From JAAZKA01 sp034926225 (GTDB taxonomy: Bacteria > Bacillota > Clostridia > Oscillospirales > QAMX01): a stretch of DNA of 64,000 bases. Below, piece after piece: positions 1-9,379 of this stretch. Position numbers and translations under genes: made by a program. The notes under the pieces are model-generated. The model saw only the letters and a list, made by a program, of their open reading frames with translations, made no database searches and had not been told where the DNA came from. The DNA lies in NCBI GenBank assembly GCA_034926225.1, contig JAYFRF010000001.1, forward strand, positions 310,001-374,000. The letters run 5' to 3'. Numbering within the stretch: position 1 is the first letter of the stretch; each line of letters begins with the position of its first letter.

Positions 1-687
1 CTCCTCCAGCGTCGTCTTCCCGCTTTGCGCGATCACGGCTTCGGGGGCGCCGTCCGCAACGAGCCTTCCGCACGACAGCAGCAGGATGCGGCTGCATAAG
101 AGCGTAATCTCCGAAAGGATATGCGACGACAGCAGAATCGTTCTGTTCCGCCCAAGAGACGCAATCAGGCTGCGCAGGCGCGCGATCTGTTCGGGGTCGA
201 GTCCGATGGACGGCTCGTCGAGGACGAGGATGGGCGGGTCGCCGATCAGTGCCTGCGCGATGCCGGCGCGCTGGCGGTTCCCCTTCGACAGCGTACGCAG
301 CTGGCTGCCGCGCTGCCGGTAAAGGGAGGTTTCCTCCATTACGCGCATGGCCTCTTCCCGAGGTTTGCCCACGGCTTTCGCCTGCGCAACGAAGACGAGG
401 TATTCCTCAAGGGTCATATCGGGGTACAGGGGCGGCTGCTCCGGCGCGTAGCCAAGCTTTTTCTTTGCGGCGACGGGATCGGCGTTAAGATCGACGCCGC
501 CGATCGTGACGAACCCGTCGGAAGGGGCAAGGCAGCCGGTGAGTAAGTTGAGCGTGGTGCTTTTGCCGGCCCCGTTACGCCCGAGCAAGCCGCAGACCTC
601 GCCGCGCTCGACGGTGAAGGTTACATCCTCGAGCGCGGGAACGGCGCTGCCGGGATAGCGTTTTGTTAAGTGAGAAGCCTGTATCAA
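1..687 (-). CDS. ABC transporter ATP-binding protein (3' part outside window)
   Basis: Cytoplasmic ATPase subunit of an ABC transporter, read leftwards and cut by the window edge (229 codons present). The reverse translation shows Walker A GRNGAGKST, a Q-loop segment (YAPEQPPLYPDMT), a signature LSKGNRQR in place of LSGGQ, Walker B ILVLDEP and the H-loop LLSSH. This order and the short GAPEAVI stretch resemble the CcmA/YhaQ-type exporter ATPases that pair with a separate permease, which would lie outside the window. I chose the TTG start at 687 because GGAGG lies about 10 nt upstream and no ATG fits. The substrate cannot be inferred. Confidence 0.85.
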   Translation of the reverse strand, partial: MIQASHLTKRYPGSAVPALEDVTFTVERGEVCGLLGRNGAGKSTTLNLLTGCLAPSDGFVTIGGVDLNADPVAAKKKLGYAPEQPPLYPDMTLEEYLVFVAQAKAVGKPREEAMRVMEETSLYRQRGSQLRTLSKGNRQRAGIAQALIGDPPILVLDEPSIGLDPEQIARLRSLIASLGRNRTILLSSHILSEITLLCSRILLLSCGRLVADGAPEAVIAQSGKTTLEE

Positions 688-780
688 CTTTGTATTCGCC
701 TCCGCGTGTAGAATCTCCCTACAGGATACCACGTGGAAGGCGCGGCATTCTGTCTTATCTTGTGGATAATTTTTAAACGT

Positions 781-1938
781 TTATACGTTGTCAAGCGAGT
801 TCCATGAAAGCGGCAGCGGACACCACGCATGCAAAAGCTTTTCCGCGTCCCCGGGCAATTCTGTGACCATCCCCGGCTCCTGGGGCCCGAACAGCACGCG
901 CATCGCATCAAACGCCGCGAGCGTTACGCACGCTTCACGGCCGGTTTTCGCGACTTCCGTCCGGCCGCCCTGTACACGGATAGCGAGGCTACCCCAATCG
1001 GCGATGCCGAGCACAAGCTCCCCGTCCGTCAGCGGTGCAAAGCTCGCCTTGAGCGCAAGGAATGCGCCGACGACCCGATCCCAATGAAAGATGCGGTACT
1101 GGTGATCGGGTACGATCGAAACGCCGTCGCAGATCCGCGTGATGTCCCGCAGCAGGACGCGCCGCCACGGGAAGACATTCAGGTTTAAAGTCTCGAGATT
1201 GTGCCGCTCCATCCAGCACTGAAGCATACCGAGGACGCGGGACTCGTCCGTCGCAAATACCTCGGCAATGCGGGTGCGATCGGCGCTGACACAGAGATAC
1301 CCCGCGAAGGTACCGTCCGGTTCACGGCAGATATAGGGGGTATTGCGCCACATAATGAGGGAACGGTAGAAATCATGGTCGTCTCTGCGACTAACACGAA
1401 CGGGCTGCGCTTCATAGAGCGCGCGTACGGCGGGCAAGGCCGGATCGTCGAAGCCTTCCAGGACAGCATAGGTATAGGCGGGCGCGTCAACGTGGGCATG
1501 GCGGATGTTGCGGGAAGACAGCGTGCAGGCAATATCATGTCCGCAGCGCTCGAAGCCGTAGTAGCCGTAGCGCTGCCGGTGGCCGCCGAGGAAGGCGAAA
1601 TCCGCGCCGTCAGCCTGCATATCGTCGAGCGCGCGAGCCATCGCCATGCGCATAAGCCCGGTTTTACGCTCGTCGAGGTGGGTTGAGACGTTGCCGATAC
1701 CGAAGCACGAGAGCTGATTTCCGGCGATGGTCGCCTGCATCGGTGCGGACATGACAAGGGAACGGATGCGGCCGTCGCGTTTAACGACGACGTTGTCCGT
1801 GGCGTGTTCGGGACGAACCCATTTGGGCATCAGGTTCTTGAAATCGTGCGGAACGGAGTTCTGCGAGAAGACGAGATTGATAAAGTCCACGCCGTCCTCG
1901 AATTCAGAGGGTGTCAAACGAGTAACTTCCAGTGACAT
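781..1938 (-). CDS. GNAT family acetyltransferase, Eis-like
   Basis: A 385-residue acetyltransferase of the Eis type: an N-terminal GNAT domain (residues about 1-150, with VSTHLDERKTGLMRMAMARA where acetyl-CoA binds, followed by YYGFERCG), a second GNAT-like half and a C-terminal sterol-carrier-like domain ending FGPQEPGM. Family members acetylate amines on aminoglycosides, peptides or proteins; the substrate here is unknown. The frame is open further upstream, but the ATG at 1938 (MSLEVTRL) follows AAAGGATG at good spacing, so I start there. It stands alone between the leftward ABC gene and the divergent yunB. Confidence 0.8.
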   Translation of the reverse strand: MSLEVTRLTPSEFEDGVDFINLVFSQNSVPHDFKNLMPKWVRPEHATDNVVVKRDGRIRSLVMSAPMQATIAGNQLSCFGIGNVSTHLDERKTGLMRMAMARALDDMQADGADFAFLGGHRQRYGYYGFERCGHDIACTLSSRNIRHAHVDAPAYTYAVLEGFDDPALPAVRALYEAQPVRVSRRDDHDFYRSLIMWRNTPYICREPDGTFAGYLCVSADRTRIAEVFATDESRVLGMLQCWMERHNLETLNLNVFPWRRVLLRDITRICDGVSIVPDHQYRIFHWDRVVGAFLALKASFAPLTDGELVLGIADWGSLAIRVQGGRTEVAKTGREACVTLAAFDAMRVLFGPQEPGMVTELPGDAEKLLHAWCPLPLSWNSLDNV

Positions 1939-2095
1939 ATCGTACAAACATCCTTTCTTTTTTAGAAATTTTCGCTTCCTTATTGTAACAGATTTTCCGT
2001 GGCATTGCAATGAGAAATGCGAAAATCCGGCGTTAAATACAAAAAGAGGTATTGGTCGGGGGATATACGCATAAAATGAATGCAGGAGGGGTGAT

Positions 2096-2737
2096 ATGAG
2101 ACGTTTTTTACGGTTACCCTATCGTTTGCGGTATACATTCGGTCGGTTTTCCTTCCGTGCGGCATTGTTCGTCATCTCTGCGGTGATCCTTGTCGCGATC
2201 GGCGACGCGGCGATTAGGCCCGCGCTGCGTACCTATGCCGAGGCTCGCGCGAATAACCTCGCCGTAGCCGCGCTCAACGCGTCCATCGAATCAGCAGCAG
2301 CGGCGTTTGGCTATAATGAGGTCGTTACTCTCGAGCACGACACCTCGGGCGCCGTGACAGCGCTGCATACCGATGCGGCAGGCGTGACACGCCTGCGGAC
2401 GGCAATCTGTGATGCAGCACTTGAAAGCCTCGGAGAGATACCGGTGTCAAAACTTACGATTCCGCTGGGAAGTATCTCCCGCTTTGCCGTGTTCTCCGGA
2501 AAAGGCCCGCGTGTTCACATTGCTGTCGTACCCGTCGGCGAGGTCAGCTGTGACGTCGTTTCCTCCTTCGACAGCGCCGGCATCAACCAGACACGGCACA
2601 CAGTAACCGTGACCGTGGAAGCAACGGTGGCAATACTCCTGCCTGGGGAGCGGATCGAAACTGAGGTACATGCGACGGTGCCGGTAGCGGAGACTATACT
2701 CCTTGGCGGCGTTCCTAATTTTTATGCAGGAAGCTAG
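2096..2737 (+). CDS. yunB: Sporulation protein YunB
   Basis: A 213-residue protein with one N-terminal membrane segment (about residues 20-40, FRAALFVISAVILVAIGDAAI), then the extracellular or intermembrane YunB domain: a helical region (RPALRTYAEARANN), the stretch IPVSKLTIPLGSIS, and a C-terminal beta-rich part ending PVAETILLGGVPNFY, which is characteristic of YunB. In Bacillus subtilis yunB is a mother-cell (SigE) sporulation gene of unclear biochemical role. AGGAGGGGTGAT precedes the ATG. Its presence supports an endospore former. Confidence 0.85.
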   Translation: MRRFLRLPYRLRYTFGRFSFRAALFVISAVILVAIGDAAIRPALRTYAEARANNLAVAALNASIESAAAAFGYNEVVTLEHDTSGAVTALHTDAAGVTRLRTAICDAALESLGEIPVSKLTIPLGSISRFAVFSGKGPRVHIAVVPVGEVSCDVVSSFDSAGINQTRHTVTVTVEATVAILLPGERIETEVHATVPVAETILLGGVPNFYAGS

Positions 2738-2747
2738 CGGATTGGCG

Positions 2748-2776
2748 TTGACGAAGGTATGCGATGGGGTTATAAT
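2748..2776 (+). promoter_or_regulatory. Sigma-A type promoter of ligA
   Basis: TTGACG (2748-2753), a 17-nt spacer and TATAAT (2771-2776), about 50 nt upstream of the ligA start. No other gene lies between. Confidence 0.7.
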
Positions 2777-2825
2777 ATAAGTGATAATATGTCACTGATA
2801 TGGTAAATACTGGAGTATAAAGCGT

Positions 2826-4814
2826 ATGAATGATATAAAAAACGAAATCCATTCCCTAAGACGGAAAATCGACGAATATGCGCGGCTTTATTACGATCTC
2901 GACAGCCCGTCGATATCAGATGCCGAATACGACGCACAGATGAACAAGCTCCGGGAGCTGGAAGCCGCGTATCCGGAGCTTATCACTCCTGACTCGCCGA
3001 CCCAGCGCGTCGGCGGGCACGTGCTTGGGCAGTTCGAGCCGGTGCGCCATGCCGTGCCCTTGATGAGTCTTAATGACGTATTCTCTATCGACGAGGTGCG
3101 AGCCTTCGACCGCCGCGTCCACGAGACGGTGCCGCAGGTGCGGTATGTCGTCGAATGGAAGATCGATGGGCTGTCAGTAGCGCTTGAGTATGTCGACGGG
3201 GTGCTCGTACGGGGCGCGACGCGTGGCGACGGCGTGACGGGAGAGGATGTGACGCAGAATTTAAGAACCGTGCGTACGATTCCGCTGACGATCCCCGACG
3301 CGCCGCATCGCCTGATCGTACGCGGCGAAATCTATATGTCCCGTCCGCGCTTTGCCGCGCTCAACGCAAGGCGGGAAACGGCGGGGGAATCCGTGTTCGC
3401 CAATCCCCGCAATGCGGCGGCAGGTTCCCTGCGACAGCTCGATCCGAAAATCGCGGCGGAGCGGGGCTTAGATATTTTTATCTTTAACCTACAGCTTGTC
3501 GAGGGCGCGGCGCAGCCCTTTTTAAGCCATGCCGAAACGCTTACATGGCTTCGGGACAAGGGTTTTACAGTCAGCCCGGATTATCGGGTCTATGACGACA
3601 TCGAGAGCGTCTGTACACGGATAGAAGAGATGGAGACCCTGCGCGACGCCCTTCCCTTCGGCACGGACGGCGCGGTCGTGAAGGTCGATTCGATCGCGGC
3701 GCGCGGTGCGCTCGGCGAGACGGCAAAAGCGCCAAAATGGGCGGTTGCGTATAAATACCCGCCGGAGGAAGCTCAAACCCGCCTTCGGGGGATTATCATC
3801 ACTGTAGGCCGCACCGGTGTACTGACACCGAACGCGGTGCTTGATCCCGTGCGTCTTGCCGGAACGACAGTCTCCCGCGCTTCCCTTCATAACCTCGACT
3901 GGATTACGGAGCGCGATCTGCGTGTCGGCGATCTCGTAACGGTACGCAAAGCGGGCGAGATCATCCCGGAGATCGTCTCGGCTGAACTCTCGGCGCGTCC
4001 GGAAGGCACTGAGCCGTTTCGGATGCCGGAGGTCTGCCCCGTATGCGGCGCGAAGGTCGAGCGGGACGAGGATATGGCGGCGACGCGCTGCACCGGCGCG
4101 GATTGTCCGGCACAGCTTCTGCGGCGACTCGTCCATTTTTGCTCCCGGGATGCCATGGATATCGAAGGCTGCGGTCCTGCATTGCTCCAGGCCCTTATCG
4201 ATGGAGGATTCGTCCGCGATCCTGCCGATTTATATACGCTCGATGCCCAACGGGTAGCAAATCTGAATAGAATGGGGAATAAATCCGCCGAAAACCTGAT
4301 GCGCGCGATCGAAAACAGCAAATCCCGCGGCATGGCGCGGCTTCTGTACGCGTTCGGCATCCGACAGGTCGGTTCCGCCGCCGCAGATACGCTAGCGTCG
4401 CATTTTCCCGACCTTGATAGTCTGATGCAAGCCGATAAACAAAGCCTGACCGCTGTTCCCGACATCGGCGAGACGACGGCGGCCTATATCACGGCGTGGG
4501 CAGCCGAGGATGCGGCCAAAATGCTTGTGGAACGCTTAAAAACGCTCGGCGTCGATACCGTATCGCGGGTGACGAAGCTCTCGGACAAGCTTTTAGGCCT
4601 AACCTTCGTCTTAACCGGTACGCTTTCGCATTATACGCGTGCGGAGGCGACGGCGGAGATCACGTCACGCGGTGGGAAGGTGTCCGGCTCCGTATCGAAA
4701 AAGACTTCGTATGTCGTAGCCGGCGAGGATGCCGGATCAAAGCTTGAAAAAGCGGAATCCCTTGGGGTTACAGTGCTTTCTGAGGATGACTTTACCACGC
4801 TTTTAAACGCATAA
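2826..4814 (+). CDS. ligA: NAD-dependent DNA ligase LigA
   Basis: Seals nicks during replication and repair using NAD+. The 662-residue length is normal. Domains in order: Ia NAD-binding helices (residues about 1-70), adenylation domain with the active-site lysine K112 in the KxDG motif (EWKIDG), OB fold (VTVGRTG around 330), a zinc finger with four cysteines (CPVCG...CTGADCP, about 400-430), helix-hairpin-helix repeats (IEGCGPALLQALI onward) and a C-terminal BRCT domain (LTFVLTGTL to the end). All expected parts are intact. The ATG has a weak ribosome binding site. It is monocistronic behind its own promoter. Confidence 0.98.
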   Translation: MNDIKNEIHSLRRKIDEYARLYYDLDSPSISDAEYDAQMNKLRELEAAYPELITPDSPTQRVGGHVLGQFEPVRHAVPLMSLNDVFSIDEVRAFDRRVHETVPQVRYVVEWKIDGLSVALEYVDGVLVRGATRGDGVTGEDVTQNLRTVRTIPLTIPDAPHRLIVRGEIYMSRPRFAALNARRETAGESVFANPRNAAAGSLRQLDPKIAAERGLDIFIFNLQLVEGAAQPFLSHAETLTWLRDKGFTVSPDYRVYDDIESVCTRIEEMETLRDALPFGTDGAVVKVDSIAARGALGETAKAPKWAVAYKYPPEEAQTRLRGIIITVGRTGVLTPNAVLDPVRLAGTTVSRASLHNLDWITERDLRVGDLVTVRKAGEIIPEIVSAELSARPEGTEPFRMPEVCPVCGAKVERDEDMAATRCTGADCPAQLLRRLVHFCSRDAMDIEGCGPALLQALIDGGFVRDPADLYTLDAQRVANLNRMGNKSAENLMRAIENSKSRGMARLLYAFGIRQVGSAAADTLASHFPDLDSLMQADKQSLTAVPDIGETTAAYITAWAAEDAAKMLVERLKTLGVDTVSRVTKLSDKLLGLTFVLTGTLSHYTRAEATAEITSRGGKVSGSVSKKTSYVVAGEDAGSKLEKAESLGVTVLSEDDFTTLLNA

Positions 4815-4819
4815 AGGGC

Positions 4820-4848
4820 TTGCAAATATGTGCCGGTTCTGTTATACT
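4820..4848 (+). promoter_or_regulatory. Promoter of the FHA membrane protein gene
   Basis: TTGCAA (4820-4825), a 17-nt spacer and TATACT (4843-4848), lying between the ligA stop and the start at 4882. Confidence 0.6.
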
Positions 4849-4881
4849 TTGTAAGAATAAAGAAATAAAGGATGAAGATTG

Positions 4882-6441
4882 ATGAAGCGCATCGTCTCAA
4901 TACTGTTGTTTATGCTGATGCTCGCACCAATGACGTTTGCCGCCCCAGCCGGCGTCGGCGCGTTAAATCTGCGGATGATCTATACGGTCAAATCGGACAC
5001 CCTCGGGGACGCCACCTACACAATCTACGCAAACGCCATCGCTTTCCCGATAGCCCAGGACGATGAAGCGATGTACCTCCTGACAGACGGCTCTCTATAC
5101 GAATTCGATACCGCCGTTATCGCGGCGGCAGACGAGATCGGCAAACTCTTCGAAGATGCCGGTATTACGGGTATCGAGCCGGAGAACTACGCCGCCGAAT
5201 TCGAGGTGATGAGCGCGGATATCGGTATTGTCTATAACAGTACGGTTTACAATCCGATTCTGATGTATGCTTCCGACACTTATGCGGTATTAATGCTTAC
5301 GGATGCCCCAGATATTGCCATCCCCGCATATATCGAAACGCTACCGGAGAGTACCGTCTCATTCTATGGCGTGACGGCTCCCGGATATGGCATCGCCGAC
5401 AAAGAACCGGCGCTGTCAGAAACGCTCACGTCTATCGAGGCCGGCATGTCGGATAAGTCGGGAACAATGTACGTGGACAAGCCTTTTACGTATGAAAACC
5501 TCGGTTCTCCGCTGCTCGCTGCCGACGGTACGATCTGCGGACTCATTTACTATGATGCGGCGGCGCAGGAAATCAATGGCGCAGTATTGTCTGGCCTGCA
5601 GGAGGAGCTTGCCACTCTGGGTATTACCGTGAACCCCATCGGCGGCGCTCAGGAACCCGTGACGACGCACGTTGCGTCGCAGACGACAACACAGGAACCA
5701 TCGGCCGTTACCACAGCGGCCGAACAGACGAGCAGCCCGGCAACAACGGAGGAACTCGCAAAATCCGCAAATTTCCGCACGCTCATCATCTACGCGACCT
5801 GCATCGCAGGCGCGCTGATGATCTTGATTATCATCCTAATGATTATGCGTACCCGTACGGCGAAGCCTGACCGAGAGGTTGAGAAACTGCGCCGGGAGGA
5901 GCCGTTCCGGGAGAATCTGGCTCGTCCGGCGGCCGCCGTTCGTACGGTGGAGCCTGAAGCACCACGCATTCGCCGTGAACCGGAGCATGTCCGCGTCCCG
6001 GCGAATGACAACTACAGCCGTCCACGCTATGAAATGCCCCGTGCCTCAGCACCGGCAGTGATTGCCCGGCAAGATAATGATGCGACACGCCGGATACCCA
6101 GCGCGCCTGTAACGCAGGCACCGCCTCGTTCCGTGATGCTGGCGGTACTGGACGGCAACCTGCAGGGGTATACGTTAAATATTATCGGTACGGCTGTACT
6201 CGGACGCGACCCAAAGCTTTGCCAGGTTGTTTTTGGCGCGACGCAGACGGAAATTTCACGCCGGCATTGTCAGATTACATACAAACCGCTGACGGGAGAA
6301 ATCGTCCTCGAGGATTTAAACTCCGCAAACGGCACCTATACACCTGACGGACGCCGTTATGCCGCCGGACGGAAATATTTACTACGCAGCGGAGACCGTT
6401 TTTGTCTCGGTACGCGGGAAAATATGGTGGAGGTACGCTAA
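4882..6441 (+). CDS. Membrane protein with cytoplasmic FHA domain and protease-like exterior
   Basis: A 519-residue protein with a signal peptide (residues 1-20, ending TFA), an external domain of about 230 residues, a Thr/Ser/Glu-rich linker (TTHVASQTTTQ), one membrane helix (about 295-318), a charged cytoplasmic linker rich in Arg and Pro, and a C-terminal FHA domain (VLGRDP, EISRRHC, DLNSANGTY), which binds phosphothreonine. The external part contains LGSPLLAADGTICGLIYYD, which resembles the GxSGxPL-DG-VVGI block of trypsin-like proteases, but a clear catalytic triad is not visible. I infer a sensor linking envelope state to Ser/Thr kinase signalling. I start at ATG 4882 rather than the in-frame TTG just before it, given AAAGGAT spacing. 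Confidence 0.7.
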   Translation: MKRIVSILLFMLMLAPMTFAAPAGVGALNLRMIYTVKSDTLGDATYTIYANAIAFPIAQDDEAMYLLTDGSLYEFDTAVIAAADEIGKLFEDAGITGIEPENYAAEFEVMSADIGIVYNSTVYNPILMYASDTYAVLMLTDAPDIAIPAYIETLPESTVSFYGVTAPGYGIADKEPALSETLTSIEAGMSDKSGTMYVDKPFTYENLGSPLLAADGTICGLIYYDAAAQEINGAVLSGLQEELATLGITVNPIGGAQEPVTTHVASQTTTQEPSAVTTAAEQTSSPATTEELAKSANFRTLIIYATCIAGALMILIIILMIMRTRTAKPDREVEKLRREEPFRENLARPAAAVRTVEPEAPRIRREPEHVRVPANDNYSRPRYEMPRASAPAVIARQDNDATRRIPSAPVTQAPPRSVMLAVLDGNLQGYTLNIIGTAVLGRDPKLCQVVFGATQTEISRRHCQITYKPLTGEIVLEDLNSANGTYTPDGRRYAAGRKYLLRSGDRFCLGTRENMVEVR

Positions 6442-6444
6442 GCT

Positions 6445-7776
6445 ATGAAATGTTATTCCGGTTGGAGCTATCACCCCTACGCACCGCTAACAGAGAAGAC
6501 CGAAAACCCGGTGATCGTCCGGCTCGCGCCTTTGGAAGATGGAATCCGTTTCGAATTCATCGACCGGAAACCGGCATCGGAATATACGGCTGTTATCAAT
6601 TTATTCGAAACCGAGACGAGGCAAACAATTTCTATATCGAGTTTTCAATCTGAGGTACATGGATTGGAATCGAATGCCGAATACGAACTGACAATCCGCA
6701 CGCGGGACGGACGAGCATCCCTCCCGCGCCGCTTCCGCACGGGGTTTGTACCGGGCGTCGTCGTCAACTACCTCCATCCCGAAGACCCGGCGTATGCATT
6801 TTCGGGCCGCTATCTGTGCAGCCCTTCCGTTGTACGCCTGCCGTCGGGTGCGCTTTTATGCTCCATGGATCTGTTCGGTCACACGACGCCGCAAAATCTA
6901 GAGCTGCTGTTCCGCTCCGACGACGACGGTGAAACGTGGCATTATGTCACGGATATCATGCCCTGCTTTTGGGGGAGGCTGTTCGTCCACCGCGAGAAGC
7001 TATATATGCTCGGCATATCCAATGAATATGGCGACGTTCTGATCGGCCGTTCGGACGACGAGGGAGTTACCTGGGGTACGCCGACGGTGCTGCTCCGTGG
7101 TTCGGCCTGCACGTCCGAGCGCGGCTGCCACCGCGCGCCGATGCGCATCCTCCCTTATCGCGGGCGGCTTTGGACGGCGCTCGAATACGGCGCGTGGAAT
7201 AAGAAACGCTTCTCCGCCGGCGCATTATCCGCAGCGGAGGATGCCGATCTCCTCGACGTGAACGCGTGGAGCGTCACGGATTTTGCGGAAATTGATCCCG
7301 CATGGCTCGGTCTTCCGGGGGGTGAGTTTTGCGCCGCGATCGAGGGTAACATGGTCGAGGGGCCGGACGGCGGACTGTATAGCCTCATGCGGTGCCGCGC
7401 AGGGCAGGCGCTGCTGCTGCGTTACGACGCGGATAACCCTGACGCTGCGCCGGTCTATGTGCGGACGGTCGATTTTCCGATGGCGCACTCGAAGTTTGAG
7501 GTGCTGCGCAACCCCGATGGTGTATATCTCGCTGTCGGCAACCGGCTGCCGCTAAGAAATATCCTGTCGGTTTACACCTCCCGCGACTTGATCTCTTGGG
7601 AATTTGTGCGGGATATTGAAAACCGCGAGACAATGGACGAGAAAAAGACGGCGTTTCAATATCCGACGGCGTTTTTGGAGAATAATACCCTCTATGTTGT
7701 CAGTCGGACAGCGTATAATGGAGCGGCGAGCTTTCACGACTCGAATTTTACGACGTTTTACAGGGTCGAGCTTTAA
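6445..7776 (+). CDS. Sialidase-fold (BNR/Asp-box) protein
   Basis: A 443-residue protein without a signal peptide. Residues about 20-100 look like a fibronectin-type beta domain; the rest is a six-bladed beta-propeller with two Asp-boxes, SDDDGETWH (158-166) and SDDEGVTWG (203-211). Such proteins include sialidases and other exo-glycosidases or lyases. The arginine triad of true sialidases is not obvious, so substrate is open. It starts 3 nt after the FHA gene stop, so the two are probably co-transcribed. Its 3' end overlaps the 3' end of the convergent spoVB-like gene by 29 bp. Confidence 0.7.
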   Translation: MKCYSGWSYHPYAPLTEKTENPVIVRLAPLEDGIRFEFIDRKPASEYTAVINLFETETRQTISISSFQSEVHGLESNAEYELTIRTRDGRASLPRRFRTGFVPGVVVNYLHPEDPAYAFSGRYLCSPSVVRLPSGALLCSMDLFGHTTPQNLELLFRSDDDGETWHYVTDIMPCFWGRLFVHREKLYMLGISNEYGDVLIGRSDDEGVTWGTPTVLLRGSACTSERGCHRAPMRILPYRGRLWTALEYGAWNKKRFSAGALSAAEDADLLDVNAWSVTDFAEIDPAWLGLPGGEFCAAIEGNMVEGPDGGLYSLMRCRAGQALLLRYDADNPDAAPVYVRTVDFPMAHSKFEVLRNPDGVYLAVGNRLPLRNILSVYTSRDLISWEFVRDIENRETMDEKKTAFQYPTAFLENNTLYVVSRTAYNGAASFHDSNFTTFYRVEL

Positions 7777-9295
7777 TACTCGAGACGAATCTTTTGAAAA
7801 ACCGAACATCGCCTAGGTTCAGCGCCCCAGTCGCAAATAAGAGCGATAGATAAAGCCCGCAGAAGATCAGAATGCATAAAATCAACCCCGGTACGCTCGA
7901 GGCAATTCCTGTGACACCGAGAAGCTTCCCCGCCGCTGCCGCAATCCCCGCGCATAAGGTCGGCTTATACACCCACTCGGCCCGTGCCGGACGGATGCCG
8001 GTGACGCGCCAGAGTCTGCGAAGAGATAGAAACGGATTGGTGATGTTCGAGACGTACATCACCAGCATAAAGCCAAAAAAGCCTGAATAGGGCACTAAAA
8101 AGTATACCATCGCAACGCGTATACAGGAATCGAGCAGATTATACCGCAGCACGGCGCTCTGCTCATCAAGCCCTTTGAGCATACCGTCAACGATGGAATC
8201 CAAATACATGAACGGTGTCAACGGTGCGAGGATGAGAAGCACCGTCCCAACCTCGGCGTCGTGATAGACGAGATGCGCCAGTTCCTGCGAAAACGCCGCC
8301 AGCAGACCTGCGACGAGAATCGATAGCAGCAGCGTACATTGTACCACGCGGATGATCGCTCCGTGAAGGGATTTAACCCGTCCCGCCGCCCTCGCTTCGG
8401 CAAGCTCCGGGATGATGAGCGCCGCAAAAGCGGAGATGAACGCCGCCGGATAGAAGATCAATGGCAGCGCCATACCGCGAACCAGTCCGTACAGCGCCAG
8501 CGCCCGGGAATGCGACGCGCCGTGCGCTTCCAGCCCCCGTGGGATCAGCGCGTTTTCCACCGTCCGCAGTCCCGCGCCGAGACAGGCCGAGCCTGATACC
8601 GGCAGCGCAATCCGCAGGAGCCGCCGCAGGACAGGGGCTGTTGAACTCGGCTCCCGATGGCGGCGAAGGCGGTAGGCAATGGCGAGAAAGATCAGAGACG
8701 CGACTTCGGACACCGTGGTACCGATGACAATAGCGGCACAGCCGTAGGCGACGCCGCGGGACGACAGGCGTGCGACGATCGCGAAGAATACCGCCATCTC
8801 GACGCCCTGCTCCAAGACATCTGACAGCGCGGGGAGCCCCGCGTCACGGTGCGCGTAGAAGTACCCCTTTAAGACGGCGGCGGCGGACATGACCGGCAGC
8901 GCCGGTGCAAGTATACGCAGCGACAGGATGGAACGCTCGTCCGCGAGAAAATGCGCACCGATGAACTCCGCGCCGAAAAACAAAAGCAATCCCGCGATCG
9001 TCCCTAAGGGAATCGCATAGCTGAGCGCGCGGCCAAGGACGCGGCGGTTTTCTTTCTTTGCGCCGATATCCTCCGATACGACGCGCGTGACCGCTGTCGA
9101 GAGCCCGGCTGTAGCGAGAGTGACCGCAAACAGGAACGCGGTCTGCGTCAGAGTAAAAAGCCCGATCCCCTCTGTCCCGATGCGTTCGGTTATTTGGACG
9201 CGATAGGACATCCCCGCTGTACGCAGCAGAAGCGAAACGGCGGTCAGGATGGCGGCGTTGAGCATGAGCTTTCGACGGTTCGCGCCGAGGGTCAA
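7748..9295 (-). CDS. SpoVB-type polysaccharide flippase (MOP superfamily)
   Basis: A 515-residue integral membrane protein with about 14 hydrophobic segments, of the MVF/MATE-like oligosaccharide exporter superfamily. The N-terminal run ILTAVSLLLRTAGMSYRVQI and the block GLFTLTQTAF with LSTAVTRVVSE are typical of SpoVB and its clostridial relatives, which move lipid-linked precursors during spore cortex or wall synthesis. I place the start at TTG 9295, six nt after AGGGGAGGA, not at the far upstream start of the open frame. It is divergent from the epimerase gene, which suggests a shared cell-envelope role. Whether it is SpoVB itself or a paralogue cannot be told. Confidence 0.8.
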   Translation of the reverse strand: MTLGANRRKLMLNAAILTAVSLLLRTAGMSYRVQITERIGTEGIGLFTLTQTAFLFAVTLATAGLSTAVTRVVSEDIGAKKENRRVLGRALSYAIPLGTIAGLLLFFGAEFIGAHFLADERSILSLRILAPALPVMSAAAVLKGYFYAHRDAGLPALSDVLEQGVEMAVFFAIVARLSSRGVAYGCAAIVIGTTVSEVASLIFLAIAYRLRRHREPSSTAPVLRRLLRIALPVSGSACLGAGLRTVENALIPRGLEAHGASHSRALALYGLVRGMALPLIFYPAAFISAFAALIIPELAEARAAGRVKSLHGAIIRVVQCTLLLSILVAGLLAAFSQELAHLVYHDAEVGTVLLILAPLTPFMYLDSIVDGMLKGLDEQSAVLRYNLLDSCIRVAMVYFLVPYSGFFGFMLVMYVSNITNPFLSLRRLWRVTGIRPARAEWVYKPTLCAGIAAAAGKLLGVTGIASSVPGLILCILIFCGLYLSLLFATGALNLGDVRFFKRFVSSIKARPCKTS

Positions 9296-9379
9296 GGCGA
9301 TTCCTCCCCTTTTGCATGATACACTATCGTATTCCGGCACATCCGCTTTTTATGCCGGTCTAAATGAAGGAGTTTACGT

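Noticed and set aside
121..546. Open frame of 141 codons on the plus strand
   Set aside because: It is the shadow of the ABC transporter ATPase on the minus strand, which shows all ATPase motifs.
1201..1686. Open frame of 161 codons on the plus strand
   Set aside because: Antisense to the Eis-like acetyltransferase, with no family features of its own.
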